Source: Clostridium sp. CS001
GTDB lineage: Bacteria; Bacillota; Clostridia; Clostridiales; Clostridiaceae
Length of the DNA stretch: 64,000 nt
Assembly (NCBI RefSeq): GCF_020443565.1
Contig: NZ_JAIZZN010000018.1
Coordinates: 1 to 64,000 of the forward strand
Reading direction: 5' to 3'
Part shown: positions 1 to 8,313 of the stretch, in pieces
Numbering within the stretch: position 1 is the first letter of the stretch
How the letters are laid out: each line of letters opens with the position of its first letter
Position numbers and translations under genes: made by a program
The notes under the pieces: model-generated
Seen by the model: the letters and a program-made list of their open reading frames with translations, nothing else
Databases searched by the model: none
Told to the model about the DNA's origin: nothing

Positions 1-77
1 TTATTGCGGTGTTTTTCAAATGTCAAGTGTTTTCTTGAATTCATTTAATTATTTTAATTACCAGTTTGTGTTATCTT

Positions 78-110
78 AGCTTGATGACATTGGCCACGTG
101 GGTGGCACTA
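78..110. repeat. Dispersed GCCAC/GTGGC palindromic repeat, copy 1
   Basis: The core GCCACGTGGGTGGCACTA (93-110) is shared with copies near 15581, 62457 and 63805. The arms GCCAC (93-97) and GTGGC (102-106) are exact inverted repeats. It sits just upstream of the motAB promoter. No T-run follows, so it is not an obvious terminator. Confidence 0.7.
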
Positions 111-137
111 TTTCTTATTTATAAAACTAAATTCAGA

Positions 138-166
138 TTGTCTTTATGGATAAATTTTGATATAAT
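138..166 (+). promoter_or_regulatory. Sigma-A-type promoter for motAB
   Basis: The -35 TTGTCT (138-143), a 17-base spacer and a perfect -10 TATAAT (161-166) preceded by TGA match a vegetative promoter. Transcription would start near 173, about 135 bases before motA. No flagellar sigma-D promoter was recognised. Confidence 0.65.
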
Positions 167-307
167 TCTAAATAGAGAAAAGCAAAAGACATTAATATTG
201 AATTTTAGACAATAATTGCGGTTTTTCAATAGAATATTTAGTTTTTAATTATACTAATATCTTTAGAAATCAACAATATTTTTGCTTTAATAAAGGGGGA
301 GATATAT

Positions 308-1084
308 TTGGATTTAATATCAATTATTGGGATTGTTGTAATTACATTCTTCATGTTATTCGGAATATTAACAACTGGATCTATTTTCACTTTCATTGAT
401 ATACCTTCCATACTTATAGTTGTAGGTGGAACAGCTGGAGCATTAATGTTAAGTGCTCGAAAGAAAAATGTTCTACAGTTAACGAAATGTATAGGAATCG
501 TATTCAAGGAAAAGACATCAAATGAAAGTGAAATTATTAACAATTTGGTTGGTTGGGCTACAAAAGCTAGAAAGGGCGGTCTTCTAGCGTTAGAAGAAGA
601 AATACCTAAAGTAAATGATGATTTTCTTAAAACAGGGTTAATGATGATTATTGACGGTTCAGAACCAGAAGTTATTAAGCGGGTTCTTTATATAAAGCTG
701 AAAGGAACCGCTGAAAGACATGGTAATAATAGGGGGTTAATGGATACAGGAGCATCATTAGCACCAGCATTTGGTATGGTAGGTACACTTATTGGACTTG
801 TAAATATGCTTAAAAGTTTATCTGATCCATCTACTATAGGACCACAAATGTCTGTTGCATTAATTACAACATTTTATGGTTCATTAATAGCAAATGTATT
901 CTTTATGCCTATGTCAAAAAAGCTAAAGTCGAAAACATCAGCTGAGATATATCAGAAGGAAATGATAATTGAAGGACTTATGAGTATTCAAGCTGGAGAA
1001 AATCCTAATGTTATAAAGCAAAAATTAATGGCCTTTTATAATGAAAAAGAAAATAAGGGTATAGAGATAGTAAGTAGCAACTAA
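308..1084 (+). CDS. motA: Flagellar motor stator protein MotA
   Basis: MotA forms the proton- or sodium-driven stator channel of the flagellar motor with MotB in the cytoplasmic membrane. The 258-residue product has the usual MotA size. It has hydrophobic segments near the N-terminus (about 1-30 and 34-50) and two more at about 150-200, including the MotA/ExbB-type stretch GASLAPAFGMVGTLIGLV. A large charged cytoplasmic loop lies between the pairs. The start is a TTG, chosen because AAAGGGGGAGA lies about 6 bases upstream and the protein then begins with the expected first membrane helix. motB follows after 45 bases, so the two are probably co-transcribed. No other flagellar genes are in the window. 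Which ion is used cannot be read from the sequence. Confidence 0.95.
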   Translation: MDLISIIGIVVITFFMLFGILTTGSIFTFIDIPSILIVVGGTAGALMLSARKKNVLQLTKCIGIVFKEKTSNESEIINNLVGWATKARKGGLLALEEEIPKVNDDFLKTGLMMIIDGSEPEVIKRVLYIKLKGTAERHGNNRGLMDTGASLAPAFGMVGTLIGLVNMLKSLSDPSTIGPQMSVALITTFYGSLIANVFFMPMSKKLKSKTSAEIYQKEMIIEGLMSIQAGENPNVIKQKLMAFYNEKENKGIEIVSSN

Positions 1085-1129
1085 GAATAAAACATAGTAA
1101 TAAAAATCTGTATATAAAGGAGTCTAAAT

Positions 1130-1843
1130 ATGGATGAAGAAAATAATTTTTCCACAGAGGACGATCCAATATCAAATGAGTGGCTTGCAACCTATGGAGA
1201 TTTAGTTACACTTTTAATGTGCTTCTTTGTACTCTTATATTCTATGGCTGTTATTGACGAAGGTAAGGCAAAACAAGCTATATCTTCTCTGAATAAGATG
1301 GGAATATTATCCCAACAAGGAGATATTAATTCATCATTAAGTGACTCAATACTAGAAGGCACGGCGATTATTAGTGAAGAGCAGCAACAAATGGATAGCA
1401 TACATTCTGAAGTTAAAAAAATTATAGAACAAAAAAATTTGCAAAATGAGGTCGAGGTTATAAATGAAGCTAAAGGCGTTTTAATTAGATTTAAGGATGA
1501 TGTAATTTATGACGTGGGAAGTGCGGATTTAAAACCTGGCGCTAAAGTTATTTTGGCACAGATTTCAGATGTATTGAAAAAATATAATAAAAATATAAGA
1601 GTAGAAGGTCATTCGGATAATCTACCTATACAAAGTGGTAAGTACGAAAGTAATTGGGAACTTTCATCAGCTAGAGCGATAAGCGTAGTAAAGTTCTTAA
1701 CTAGTGAGCTTCCATTGGACAAGCGTATAAAAGAACAAAGCTTTGAAGTTTCTGGTTATGGAGAGTTTAAACCCATAGTGCCAAATGACACAGATCAAAA
1801 CAGACAAAAGAACAGGAGGATAGAAATGCTTATAATTAAGTAG
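1130..1843 (+). CDS. motB: Flagellar motor stator protein MotB
   Basis: MotB anchors the stator to peptidoglycan and carries the ion-binding aspartate. The 237-residue protein has a short cytoplasmic tail and one membrane helix (about 19-43) containing the motif YGDLVTLL, whose Asp24 is the expected ion-binding residue. A linker follows, then a C-terminal OmpA-like peptidoglycan-binding domain (about 120-237) with EGHSDNLP and NWELSSARA. The ATG is preceded by AAGGAG at a good distance. It lies directly behind motA, as in most Firmicutes motAB pairs, and ends shortly before a terminator-like hairpin. Family assignment is secure. Confidence 0.95.
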   Translation: MDEENNFSTEDDPISNEWLATYGDLVTLLMCFFVLLYSMAVIDEGKAKQAISSLNKMGILSQQGDINSSLSDSILEGTAIISEEQQQMDSIHSEVKKIIEQKNLQNEVEVINEAKGVLIRFKDDVIYDVGSADLKPGAKVILAQISDVLKKYNKNIRVEGHSDNLPIQSGKYESNWELSSARAISVVKFLTSELPLDKRIKEQSFEVSGYGEFKPIVPNDTDQNRQKNRRIEMLIIK

Positions 1844-1982
1844 TGCTATCACTTAATTAATAAATTTGATCAAGTATTTAGAAAATTGAAACAATACTTG
1901 TAATTCACGTAAAAGTGAAGTATAATTAAATTTAATATTTACTGTTTTATTAATAAGATATATTAAAACATTAATGCATTTT

Positions 1983-2018
1983 AGCTCAATATGATGAATA
2001 ATCACATTGGGCTTTTTT
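1983..2018 (+). terminator. Rho-independent terminator after motAB
   Basis: AGCTCAATATG pairs with CACATTGGGCT (two G-T pairs) around a 9-base loop and is followed by TTTTTT. It separates motAB from the phosphofructokinase gene. Confidence 0.75.
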
Positions 2019-2087
2019 ATAACCTTTTTCCAAACTAGCAAAACAAATATTGTAAAATAATCGTGAAATTATAAGGAGTATGAAGAT

Positions 2088-3305
2088 ATGGTTATTCATG
2101 GTAAGGTTTTAATTGCACAAGGTGGAGGACCAACTGCTGTTATTAATCAATCGCTAGTTGGAGCTGTGCTTGAGGCAAGAAGATTTGAACAAGTAACAAA
2201 AGTATATGGTGCTATAAATGGAGTAAATGGTATGGTTAATGAAAATTTTTACGATTTAAGTCGTGAAACAACTCATAACCTAGAACAGGTAGCTATGACT
2301 CCATCATCGGCGCTATTAGCTACAAGAGATAAGCCAGATGAAAAATATTGTAAGGAAATACTACGTGTGCTTAAGGCACATGATATAAGATATTTCTTTT
2401 ATATTGGAGGAAATGATTCATCGGATACTGTTAGAATAGTAAATCAGCAAGCTAAAATTTCAGATTATGAACTTAGAGCCATTCATATACCGAAAACTAT
2501 AGATAATGACTTAATGATTAATGATCATACTCCTGGATATGGATCTGCAGCTAAATATATAACAAATGCATTTATTGGAGCAAATCTTGATAATAGAGCA
2601 TTACCAGGAATCTATATAGGTGTTGTAATGGGGCGTAATGCAGGGTTTTTAGCAGCTTCATCAGCACTAGCTAAGAAGTTCGAAGATGATGGTCCACATT
2701 TAATATATTTGCCAGAAAGGGTTTTTAGGATAGAACAATTTTTGGTTGATGTTAAAAATGTTTATGACAAATATGGTAGATGTGTAATAGCTGTTTCAGA
2801 GGGAATTCAAGATGAAAAGGGTATACCGATTATTTCAAAACTCATGGAAAAAGTAGAAAAAGATGCTCATGGAAATATACAACTTTCAGGTTCAGGAGCA
2901 CTAGGGGATCTTTTATCTAAGTACATCAGAGATAATCTAAATATTAATAGAGTTAGATCCGATACTTTTGGTTATTCTCAAAGATCTTTTATGGGATGTG
3001 TTTCAGATGTAGATAGAAATGAAGCTAGAGAAGTGGGAGAAAAAGCTGCACAGTTTGCACTGTGGGATAATGTTGATGGATCAATTACTATACATAGAAC
3101 GGGTAATTATTCGGTAGATTATAGACTTACTCCACTAGAAGCAGTGGCAGGAAAGACAAAAGTAATGCCAGATAATTTTATTAATAGTACATGCAATAAT
3201 GTAACTGAAGCATTCTTGTCTTATGCTAGACCTTTATTAGGTACAGATATGCATTATGCTCACAGACTTAGAGCTCCAAAGGTGCCAAAAATTCTAGATA
3301 AATAG
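2088..3305 (+). CDS. pfp: Diphosphate (PPi)-dependent 6-phosphofructokinase
   Basis: It interconverts fructose 6-phosphate and fructose 1,6-bisphosphate in cytosolic glycolysis. The 405-residue protein has the phosphofructokinase motifs GGGPTAVIN (12-20), GGND (107-110), PKTIDND (135-141) and MGRNAG (181-186). In this superfamily, Asp at the second variable position of GGxD and the Lys in PKTIDND are the marks of PPi-using rather than ATP-using enzymes, so PPi is the likely phosphoryl donor; this is inference from motifs. AAGGAG precedes the ATG by about 9 bases. The gene stands alone between two terminators. Confidence 0.88.
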   Translation: MVIHGKVLIAQGGGPTAVINQSLVGAVLEARRFEQVTKVYGAINGVNGMVNENFYDLSRETTHNLEQVAMTPSSALLATRDKPDEKYCKEILRVLKAHDIRYFFYIGGNDSSDTVRIVNQQAKISDYELRAIHIPKTIDNDLMINDHTPGYGSAAKYITNAFIGANLDNRALPGIYIGVVMGRNAGFLAASSALAKKFEDDGPHLIYLPERVFRIEQFLVDVKNVYDKYGRCVIAVSEGIQDEKGIPIISKLMEKVEKDAHGNIQLSGSGALGDLLSKYIRDNLNINRVRSDTFGYSQRSFMGCVSDVDRNEAREVGEKAAQFALWDNVDGSITIHRTGNYSVDYRLTPLEAVAGKTKVMPDNFINSTCNNVTEAFLSYARPLLGTDMHYAHRLRAPKVPKILDK

Positions 3306-3337
3306 GTAAAGTATTTAAATTTAATATTAAAAGTAAT

Positions 3338-3375
3338 AAGGGCTGTCTCAAACTGAGTTTTCGAGACAGCCCTTT
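3338..3375 (+). terminator. Strong terminator after phosphofructokinase, possibly bidirectional
   Basis: AAGGGCTGTCTC and GAGACAGCCCTT form a perfect 12-bp stem around AAACTGAGTTTTC. The flanking A/T tracts mean that it could also end transcription coming from the alaX exon on the other strand. Confidence 0.8.
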
Positions 3376-3394
3376 AAAGTGGATTAAAGACTAT

Positions 3395-3484
3395 TTAAAT
3401 TTTTGAACTAGAGATTATATTAGCTTTAACCTTGTTATATGCATAATCTAAGGAGGAATCTAAATTATTGTTATTCTTTCCTGG
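3395..3484 (-). CDS. alaX: C-terminal exon of alaX, separated from the main gene by the IStron
   Basis: On the minus strand this stretch is open and reads GKNNNNLDSSLDYAYNKVK, then about nine more residues to a TAA at 3397-3395. It has no start codon or ribosome site of its own. From my memory of the family, clostridial AlaX proteins often continue past the SAQGG motif with a GKNNxNLDS-like tail; no alignment was run. The main alaX frame ends abnormally just after SAQGG on the other side of the inserted element. I read this as the displaced 3' end of alaX, joined to it if the group I intron splices. The exact upstream edge is uncertain by about 20 bases, because the open frame continues into the element end. 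Confidence 0.7.
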   Translation of the reverse strand, partial: PGKNNNNLDSSLDYAYNKVKANIISSSKI

Positions 3485-3498
3485 TTCTAAAAATCTGT

Positions 3499-3512
3499 AC
3501 AAATGTACTCAA
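3499..3512. repeat. Terminal inverted repeat of the IStron (3' end of element)
   Basis: ACAAATGTACTCAA on the plus strand is the exact reverse complement of 5471-5484. In the element RNA the two would form a 14-bp helix bringing the 5' and 3' ends of the intron together. Confidence 0.6.
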
Positions 3513-3738
3513 TTAGATAATTCGCACTTATTCTATCTTATGATAGTTTTAAGCCTTGGTTGTACCAGTGATATTTCATAGGCACTTCTTCCATGCAAAT
3601 ATTACTATACTTCCTACAACCGTATTTTAAAATTTTATAACTAAAAGATTTATTCAACCCTCATTTCTAATAAAATATACGCTTCCTGTTTTCACAAAAG
3701 ATACATACATTTGTGATTAAATATTCCTTTTAAAATCA
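3513..3738 (-). ncRNA. Possible omega RNA / element 3' end region
   Basis: IS605-family elements carry the TnpB guide RNA (omega RNA) over the 3' end of tnpB and the right end of the element. This region is gene-free and directly follows tnpB. It contains short hairpins, for example CTATC/GATAG with loop TTAT at 3533-3546. The assignment rests on position only; with TnpB broken, the RNA would have no working partner. Confidence 0.35.
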
Positions 3739-4686
3739 CTAATTTGCTTTTAATCTATTTTCTAAAACTTCTTTAACCTTCTTATAATTTGTATATAACG
3801 TAATTTCCTTATCATATTTTCTTTTTAATATATTTTTACTTGCATTAGTATCCGAATGACTTTTCCCACATTTAGAACAAGTAAATACATTATCATTTCT
3901 CACGCCAAACTCGCCACTGGATACTGCAAATAAATATTTATATCCTTTATCTATTCCTATAACATTGTCTTGATTATTATTCTCTTTAGATTTTACTTTT
4001 AAAGGACAATGAATTTCTACCTTATTCTCTATTATTTTAACTGTTAATGTATTATTTCTAATATTACTATCAGTTAATCTAACAGGTAATCTTTTTCCTT
4101 TCTTTACGCAGGTTATATTTATATGTCCATTTTTATATGAATATAAACCTGTATCTATTGAAAACGTAGCATCTTTTTTAGAATAAGGTATATTTCCTTT
4201 ATATTTTCTTGTATATCTTTTAATCAAGTTGTTAAGATATTCAAAACTTAATTCTTTGTTTTGAAATATTTTAGGAATATTGAAAATTTGATTAGCTAAT
4301 ACTTTATAATAATAATTATCAAACTTTAAAATGTAGTTAATATAATGTCTATCTTCATTTGATAAATTATCATTTACTTTAATTTGTTCTCTAATTCTTC
4401 TTTTAATATTAGACCATTGAGATTTTATATTTCCCATAGCTTCACTTAAAGCTAACTTCCAATATCTCGCAGGTAACTTCCACTGCTCTGCAAGGTTAGT
4501 TTTTACCCATTCATCTCTTATTTATCTTTCCTTACCCAATAATGGAATACTATTGATTCCACTAAATCTTGAATAAACATAGTTTTTAACATTCTTATAT
4601 TGATTTGCTATGAATTTTAATTCTTTTAAAGTAACTTCGTCTAATTCATAGGAATATTGTTTAACAGTTTTTATTATAGTACCCAT
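3739..4686 (-). pseudogene. tnpB: Broken TnpB (IS200/IS605-family RNA-guided nuclease remnant)
   Basis: The N-terminal part begins MGTIIKTVKQYSYEL at 4686 after GAGGTG. At 4524-4522 an in-frame TAA stops it after GKER; the same frame continues past it (IRDEWVKTN, then LPARYWKLALSEAMGNIKSQW in shorter pieces), so this is a nonsense mutation rather than a frameshift. Downstream, the first RuvC motif GIDKGYKYLFAVSSG is followed at once by EFGVRNDNVFTCSKCG. The normal stretch between them, with the second RuvC Glu and the first CxxC of the zinc finger, is missing. The last catalytic region survives as HSDTNASKNIL. The protein would therefore be inactive even with read-through. Confidence 0.9.
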
Positions 4687-4999
4687 TATCTTCACCTCTT
4701 TATATTTTATTATTATCATAATGCACCTATTTTATAGATACTTTTTTTATGATATAAAATATTTTAGTGAGGTCATATAAATGGCTATAAGCAAAATTTA
4801 TATAAGTATTAAAACTACTATCCTAAGAGTGATAAATAAAAAACCTAAAATTAAAAGCCGATAAAGATCATTGTTCTGTAAGTAATTACGTTTATACTTT
4901 AATTGTTAAAGATTTAGAAAATAGTTGATTATTATAAAACTTTAAAATACGGTTGTCTAAATTATCTAATCTACATTTATACATTATTTTAGAGTGTTC

Positions 5000-5480
5000 A
5001 CATAAATTCGTTAATTCTATGCAGTTCTCTTATGAACTTCTTATACTTTCATATAAGCACAGACTATATCACAATCCTATTTCTCTATTGCACAGTAGGC
5101 TACTATTGCAACATAAACATCTATTGTAAAATAGGGATAATAGGATCCTCCCCATTTCCCCACACTTGCAGGTACGAGATTTCTCTCTAGTCGTTGAACT
5201 TTACTCTATTCGAGTCTTAGCTGCTGATTACCCATTATTACAACTTTTACAAAATTGTTTAATGTTTAGGATTTAACCTTGCACCATACTAATTATTTTT
5301 TCTACTTTCGTCACCATCACGCTTGATTTTGTTTCATATCTACGTTGTGGTTAATTAGTCTTTAGGGACTTCCAGCAATTAAAGGAGTTTTGGCGTTTAT
5401 ACAAACGCACTCTACGCTCTTTACGAACGTAGGGAGCTTAGTTTAAATAAAATATTACATTTGTACATGTTTGAGTACAT
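5000..5480 (-). ncRNA. Group I intron (subgroup IA-like) of the IStron
   Basis: On the minus strand the conserved core elements appear in order: P (AATTGCTGGAAGTCCC, 5380-5365), Q (AATCAGCAGCTAAG, 5229-5216), R (GTTCAACGACTAGA, 5199-5186) and S (ATATAGTCTG, 5069-5060). GCTG in P can pair with CAGC in Q (P4), and GACTA in R with TAGTC in S (P7). Upstream, a CTACG/CGTAG hairpin and GCGTTT/AAACGC hairpin fit P2 elements. Downstream, AGTTC/GAACT (5038-5023) fits P9. The R and S strings resemble those of phage T4 td-type introns. P1 and the exact splice sites could not be fixed by eye. The core shows no obvious damage, so self-splicing is plausible. Confidence 0.88.
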
Positions 5481-5484
5481 TTGT
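5471..5484. repeat. Terminal inverted repeat of the IStron (5' end of element)
   Basis: TTGAGTACATTTGT on the plus strand is the exact reverse complement of 3499-3512. It lies about 15 bases inside the stop that interrupts alaX. Confidence 0.6.
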
Positions 5485-5499
5485 GTATATTTTATACAA

Positions 5500-6642
5500 C
5501 TATTGAGTTGCTCCACCTTGTGCAGAAAAGGCACTACCGCCACCATTGCCATCTATTAGGGTTATGGCATCTTTTAAAAGTGAGTCCATGCTAATTATAC
5601 TCAAATCTTTTGAGCACATAAATAAAAGATTTGATTTATCCTCAGATTTTACCCCAAATAAAACTACAACCTTTGGAAATGAAACTAATTTTGTTGCTAG
5701 GGTATTAGTGTATTTTAAATCTCCATTATCATAAATATCTTTAAGAACCTTAATGCCTCCTAGTTCTTTTGCAGACCCTAACATATTTTGAACCTCATAA
5801 TCAGCAACTTCTGCCTGTAAAGCTCTTTTTTGAGTAAGAGCTTTATTAAGGTCTCCTGAAAGTCTTTCAACTTCGGATAAAACTACAGTATTATTGCAAC
5901 CTAGTAGTTTACACATTTTCTCCATAGACTCATGTTTTAAAGCATAATCTGAAACAGCCCTTGAACCACACATAAATTCAATTCTTATGCCAGTTTTATA
6001 TTTTTCAAACTTTGTAATTTTAATTAACTGTACCTCAATAGTAGAACGGGGATGTATACCACAGCAAGGATTTAAGTCAATATCAGCTATCTTAACTATT
6101 CTAATTTTTTCACCAGCTTTTACAGGGATTTTTTTAAGCGATAATTTTTTAAGCTCAGAACTAGTAGGATACAATATTTCTATGTTAATATTATCTAAAA
6201 TTATTTTATTAGCTTTTTTTTCAGCAAGCTTTAAGTCTTCACGTGAAATAGCTTTATCTATATCGATGCTTGAAGATTCCATGCCAAGGTGAAACCCAAT
6301 GGTAGTAGCATTAAACAAATCAGAAAGGCAAGCAGAAAGTATATGTTGTCCCAAATGGTGTTGCATATACTCGTATCTTTTTTCAAAGTCTATAGTGCAT
6401 TTAACCCTGTGAATTTTTAATGGTTTAACGGAAACTACATGATATATCTTTTCATCTTCTTCATACACGTAACTTACTACAGAACCATTTATGTGTCCAG
6501 TATCACTTGGTTGTCCGCCACCTTCAGGATAAAAATAAGTTTTATCCAGTTCAACATGATATTCATTTTCTTTTTCAATTACATTTACAACTTCAGCTGT
6601 AAACTCTTTTTCATATGGATTTTCGTAATATAATTTTTCCAA
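5500..6642 (-). CDS. alaX: Alanyl-tRNA editing protein AlaX (main exon; frame cut short by IStron)
   Basis: AlaX proteins deacylate mischarged tRNA-Ala in the cytosol, like the editing half of alanyl-tRNA synthetase. Visible are GGGQPSD (41-47), the zinc-site HHLGQH with an HxxxH pair (His96, His100), the second metal pair CCGIH (Cys193, His197) and a DHHA1-like C-terminal domain with NGGGSAFSAQGG. This is the long AlaX form, 380 residues as read. The start is TTG, with AAGGAG about 10 bases upstream. The last residues (ATQ and stop) lie at the edge of the IStron, and the expected tail is found about 2 kb downstream at 3484-3395. Unspliced, the protein loses about 30 residues; the editing centre would remain. 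Confidence 0.93.
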   Translation of the reverse strand: MEKLYYENPYEKEFTAEVVNVIEKENEYHVELDKTYFYPEGGGQPSDTGHINGSVVSYVYEEDEKIYHVVSVKPLKIHRVKCTIDFEKRYEYMQHHLGQHILSACLSDLFNATTIGFHLGMESSSIDIDKAISREDLKLAEKKANKIILDNINIEILYPTSSELKKLSLKKIPVKAGEKIRIVKIADIDLNPCCGIHPRSTIEVQLIKITKFEKYKTGIRIEFMCGSRAVSDYALKHESMEKMCKLLGCNNTVVLSEVERLSGDLNKALTQKRALQAEVADYEVQNMLGSAKELGGIKVLKDIYDNGDLKYTNTLATKLVSFPKVVVLFGVKSEDKSNLLFMCSKDLSIISMDSLLKDAITLIDGNGGGSAFSAQGGATQ

Positions 6643-6766
6643 CTTTAAGCAACTCCTTTTACTACAAATACTATCATTTACGTAGTTTTTGTCTTAATCT
6701 ATATATTGTAGCATAAAAGTATTGTTGCAGAATATAAAAATATGGATGTACTCCTATTAAAAGATT

Positions 6767-8056
6767 CTACTCCTTTTGAACATTATCCATAGTTACATCT
6801 GTAATGTGTGCATTTTTAAGTTTCTGCTGCTTAACAAAGAATATTCTAAAGACAAGCCACGCAACTAAGGTACTACCAGCTGCAAATATTGTAGGAAGAT
6901 TTAAACTTATAGAAGTTATGAAACCTGCAATAATTGGAGGTATAGCTTGAGCAAGAGACATAATAGATTGATTTATGCCAAGGATTTCGCCTTGCTTATC
7001 CGTGTCTGCTAAATTAGAAATAATAGCTGTGCTGTTTGGTTGAGTAAGTCCTTGAAATATAGCTATAAAGGGAATTATAAAATAAATACCGATAGCTTTA
7101 CTAGGTATTAATAGCATAGGGAACATTAAAGCCAATAATATTATTGAAACACTTAAAATGCTCATAGGGGTAAATTTTTTAGACAAAGGGCGTAAGAATA
7201 TACCTTGAGACAATGCAATCCATATACCCATGTAAGCAAATAAATCACCTATTTTTGACTGGTTAAAATGAAATTTACCTATTAAGAATACTTGAAAAAA
7301 CTGGGTAAAAAAATTAAAACCTACAGTTAAAAGAAATCCAACTAAAAACATTGTTCTTAAATCTTTATAAGTAAAGGCTTTTTTAATATTTTTAAAACCT
7401 GTTAATGCACTAACTTTAGCTGATTTTGTTGCATTAACTAAAGTTTCTGGAAAATATAATAAAACTAATAATATGTTTATTGAAGTTAATATTACTGAAA
7501 GCCAAAATGGTGTAGCATAAGTGAACCAACTCACAATAGTCGGATCTGCAAGCTTACCACCAATATAAGGTCCAATAATAAATCCTAAGCCAAAAGCCAT
7601 ACCAATAAGGCCGAAATTTCTAGATTTTGTTTCGGGAGTACTAATGTCAGCTATGGCAGATTGTGCAATAGATATATTACCACCAGTAAAACCATCTAAG
7701 ATTCTACCAATAAATAAAAGGTAAATGTTATTATAGATTATTCCAAGAGCAAATAAAATATAGCCAAGTAAGGTTCCAAGCAAGGAAACAGTTAATAGCT
7801 TCTTCCTTCCCTTTTGATCGGCTAAACTACCTAAGATAGGTGCTCCGAAAAATTGAGCTAATGGAAAAGAGGCTATTAAAAATCCGTATATTAAAGTTCT
7901 TGTTGAAAAATCATAGCTAAAAGGTAATACCGCAGATCTTGGATCTAAGAGAACCGCAGGTAATATGGGAATTACAATTCCAAGACCTAGCAAGTCTAAA
8001 AATACTGTAAAAAAAATAGGTATAATAGTTAAGTTTTTATTTTTCAAATTTGTCAC
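6767..8056 (-). CDS. MFS transporter, drug/tetracycline exporter-like
   Basis: The 429-residue hydrophobic protein fits the 12-helix major facilitator superfamily. After the first helix come GIVIPILPAVL and, at the helix 2-3 loop, the motif GSLADQKGRKKLL, which matches the MFS signature GxLaDrxGrkxxL. A GFIIGPYIGG stretch resembles the antiporter motif in helix 5 of drug exporters such as TetA. It probably sits in the cytoplasmic membrane and exports a small molecule by proton exchange; the substrate cannot be told. It reads alone, towards alaX. A palindrome TGAACA-A-TGTTCA lies 55 bases upstream beside the likely -10, suggesting control by a repressor encoded elsewhere. Confidence 0.88.
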   Translation of the reverse strand: MTNLKNKNLTIIPIFFTVFLDLLGLGIVIPILPAVLLDPRSAVLPFSYDFSTRTLIYGFLIASFPLAQFFGAPILGSLADQKGRKKLLTVSLLGTLLGYILFALGIIYNNIYLLFIGRILDGFTGGNISIAQSAIADISTPETKSRNFGLIGMAFGLGFIIGPYIGGKLADPTIVSWFTYATPFWLSVILTSINILLVLLYFPETLVNATKSAKVSALTGFKNIKKAFTYKDLRTMFLVGFLLTVGFNFFTQFFQVFLIGKFHFNQSKIGDLFAYMGIWIALSQGIFLRPLSKKFTPMSILSVSIILLALMFPMLLIPSKAIGIYFIIPFIAIFQGLTQPNSTAIISNLADTDKQGEILGINQSIMSLAQAIPPIIAGFITSISLNLPTIFAAGSTLVAWLVFRIFFVKQQKLKNAHITDVTMDNVQKE

Positions 8057-8103
8057 TCCTTTATAAAATATTTGTTATTAAATAAGAGATTTTATTTATA
8101 TAT

Positions 8104-8123
8104 AGTATAATGAACAATGTTCA
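8104..8123 (-). promoter_or_regulatory. Probable operator and -10 of the MFS exporter gene
   Basis: TGAACAATGTTCA (8111-8123) is a perfect palindrome around one central base. On the minus strand it is followed by TATACT (8109-8104), a good -10. A TetR- or MarR-type repressor would fit. The spacing between half-sites differs from the GAAC-N4-GTTC SOS box. Confidence 0.45.
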
Positions 8124-8313
8124 TAAATGCAATATATATTTAGAATTATTTTAAAGTTTCTTACATTATAGAAGTAGTAATTATTTAATAGTATAATTAT
8201 TATATTATCATTAAATATAATAAAAGTTTCCATTATTGATTAAGATAATACATGAAAATTATAAAATAAAACCACAGTCTGTTATACAAAAATTAAAGAA
8301 AGAAGAGTGAAAT

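Larger units (their letters stand above)
1..307. other. Intergenic leader region upstream of motA
   Basis: No gene is seen here. The stretch holds one copy of the dispersed GCCAC/GTGGC palindrome (about 78-110), a good housekeeping promoter (138-166) and a leader of about 135 bases before motA. A short motif, ATTGCGGT followed by TTTTTCAA, occurs twice (about 3-19 and 215-229). Its meaning is unknown. Confidence 0.6.
3485..5499 (-). mobile_element. Degenerate IStron (group I intron plus IS200/IS605-type tnpB) inserted in alaX
   Basis: Reading the minus strand, the segment holds a group I intron core (about 5480-5000), a short AT-rich gap, a decayed tnpB (4686-3739) and a structured 3' end. 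This order is that of IStrons such as CdISt1 of Clostridioides difficile, and the size of about 2.0 kb is similar. A tnpA gene is not found: the gap between intron and tnpB has no frame for a Y1 transposase. Alanyl-tRNA editing gene sequence lies on both sides. Ends are approximate; a 14-bp inverted repeat (3499-3512 and 5471-5484) lies just inside them. With no TnpA and a dead TnpB it should be immobile by itself, but its RNA part may still splice. Confidence 0.82.

Noticed and set aside
1853-2041. 62-codon minus-strand frame between motB and pfp
   Set aside because: It covers the motAB terminator, has a low-complexity product and no ribosome site.
4720-4999. Search for a tnpA (Y1 transposase) remnant between intron and tnpB
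   Set aside because: No HUH or catalytic-Tyr motif and no frame of suitable length on either strand; the stretch is AT-rich with many stops.
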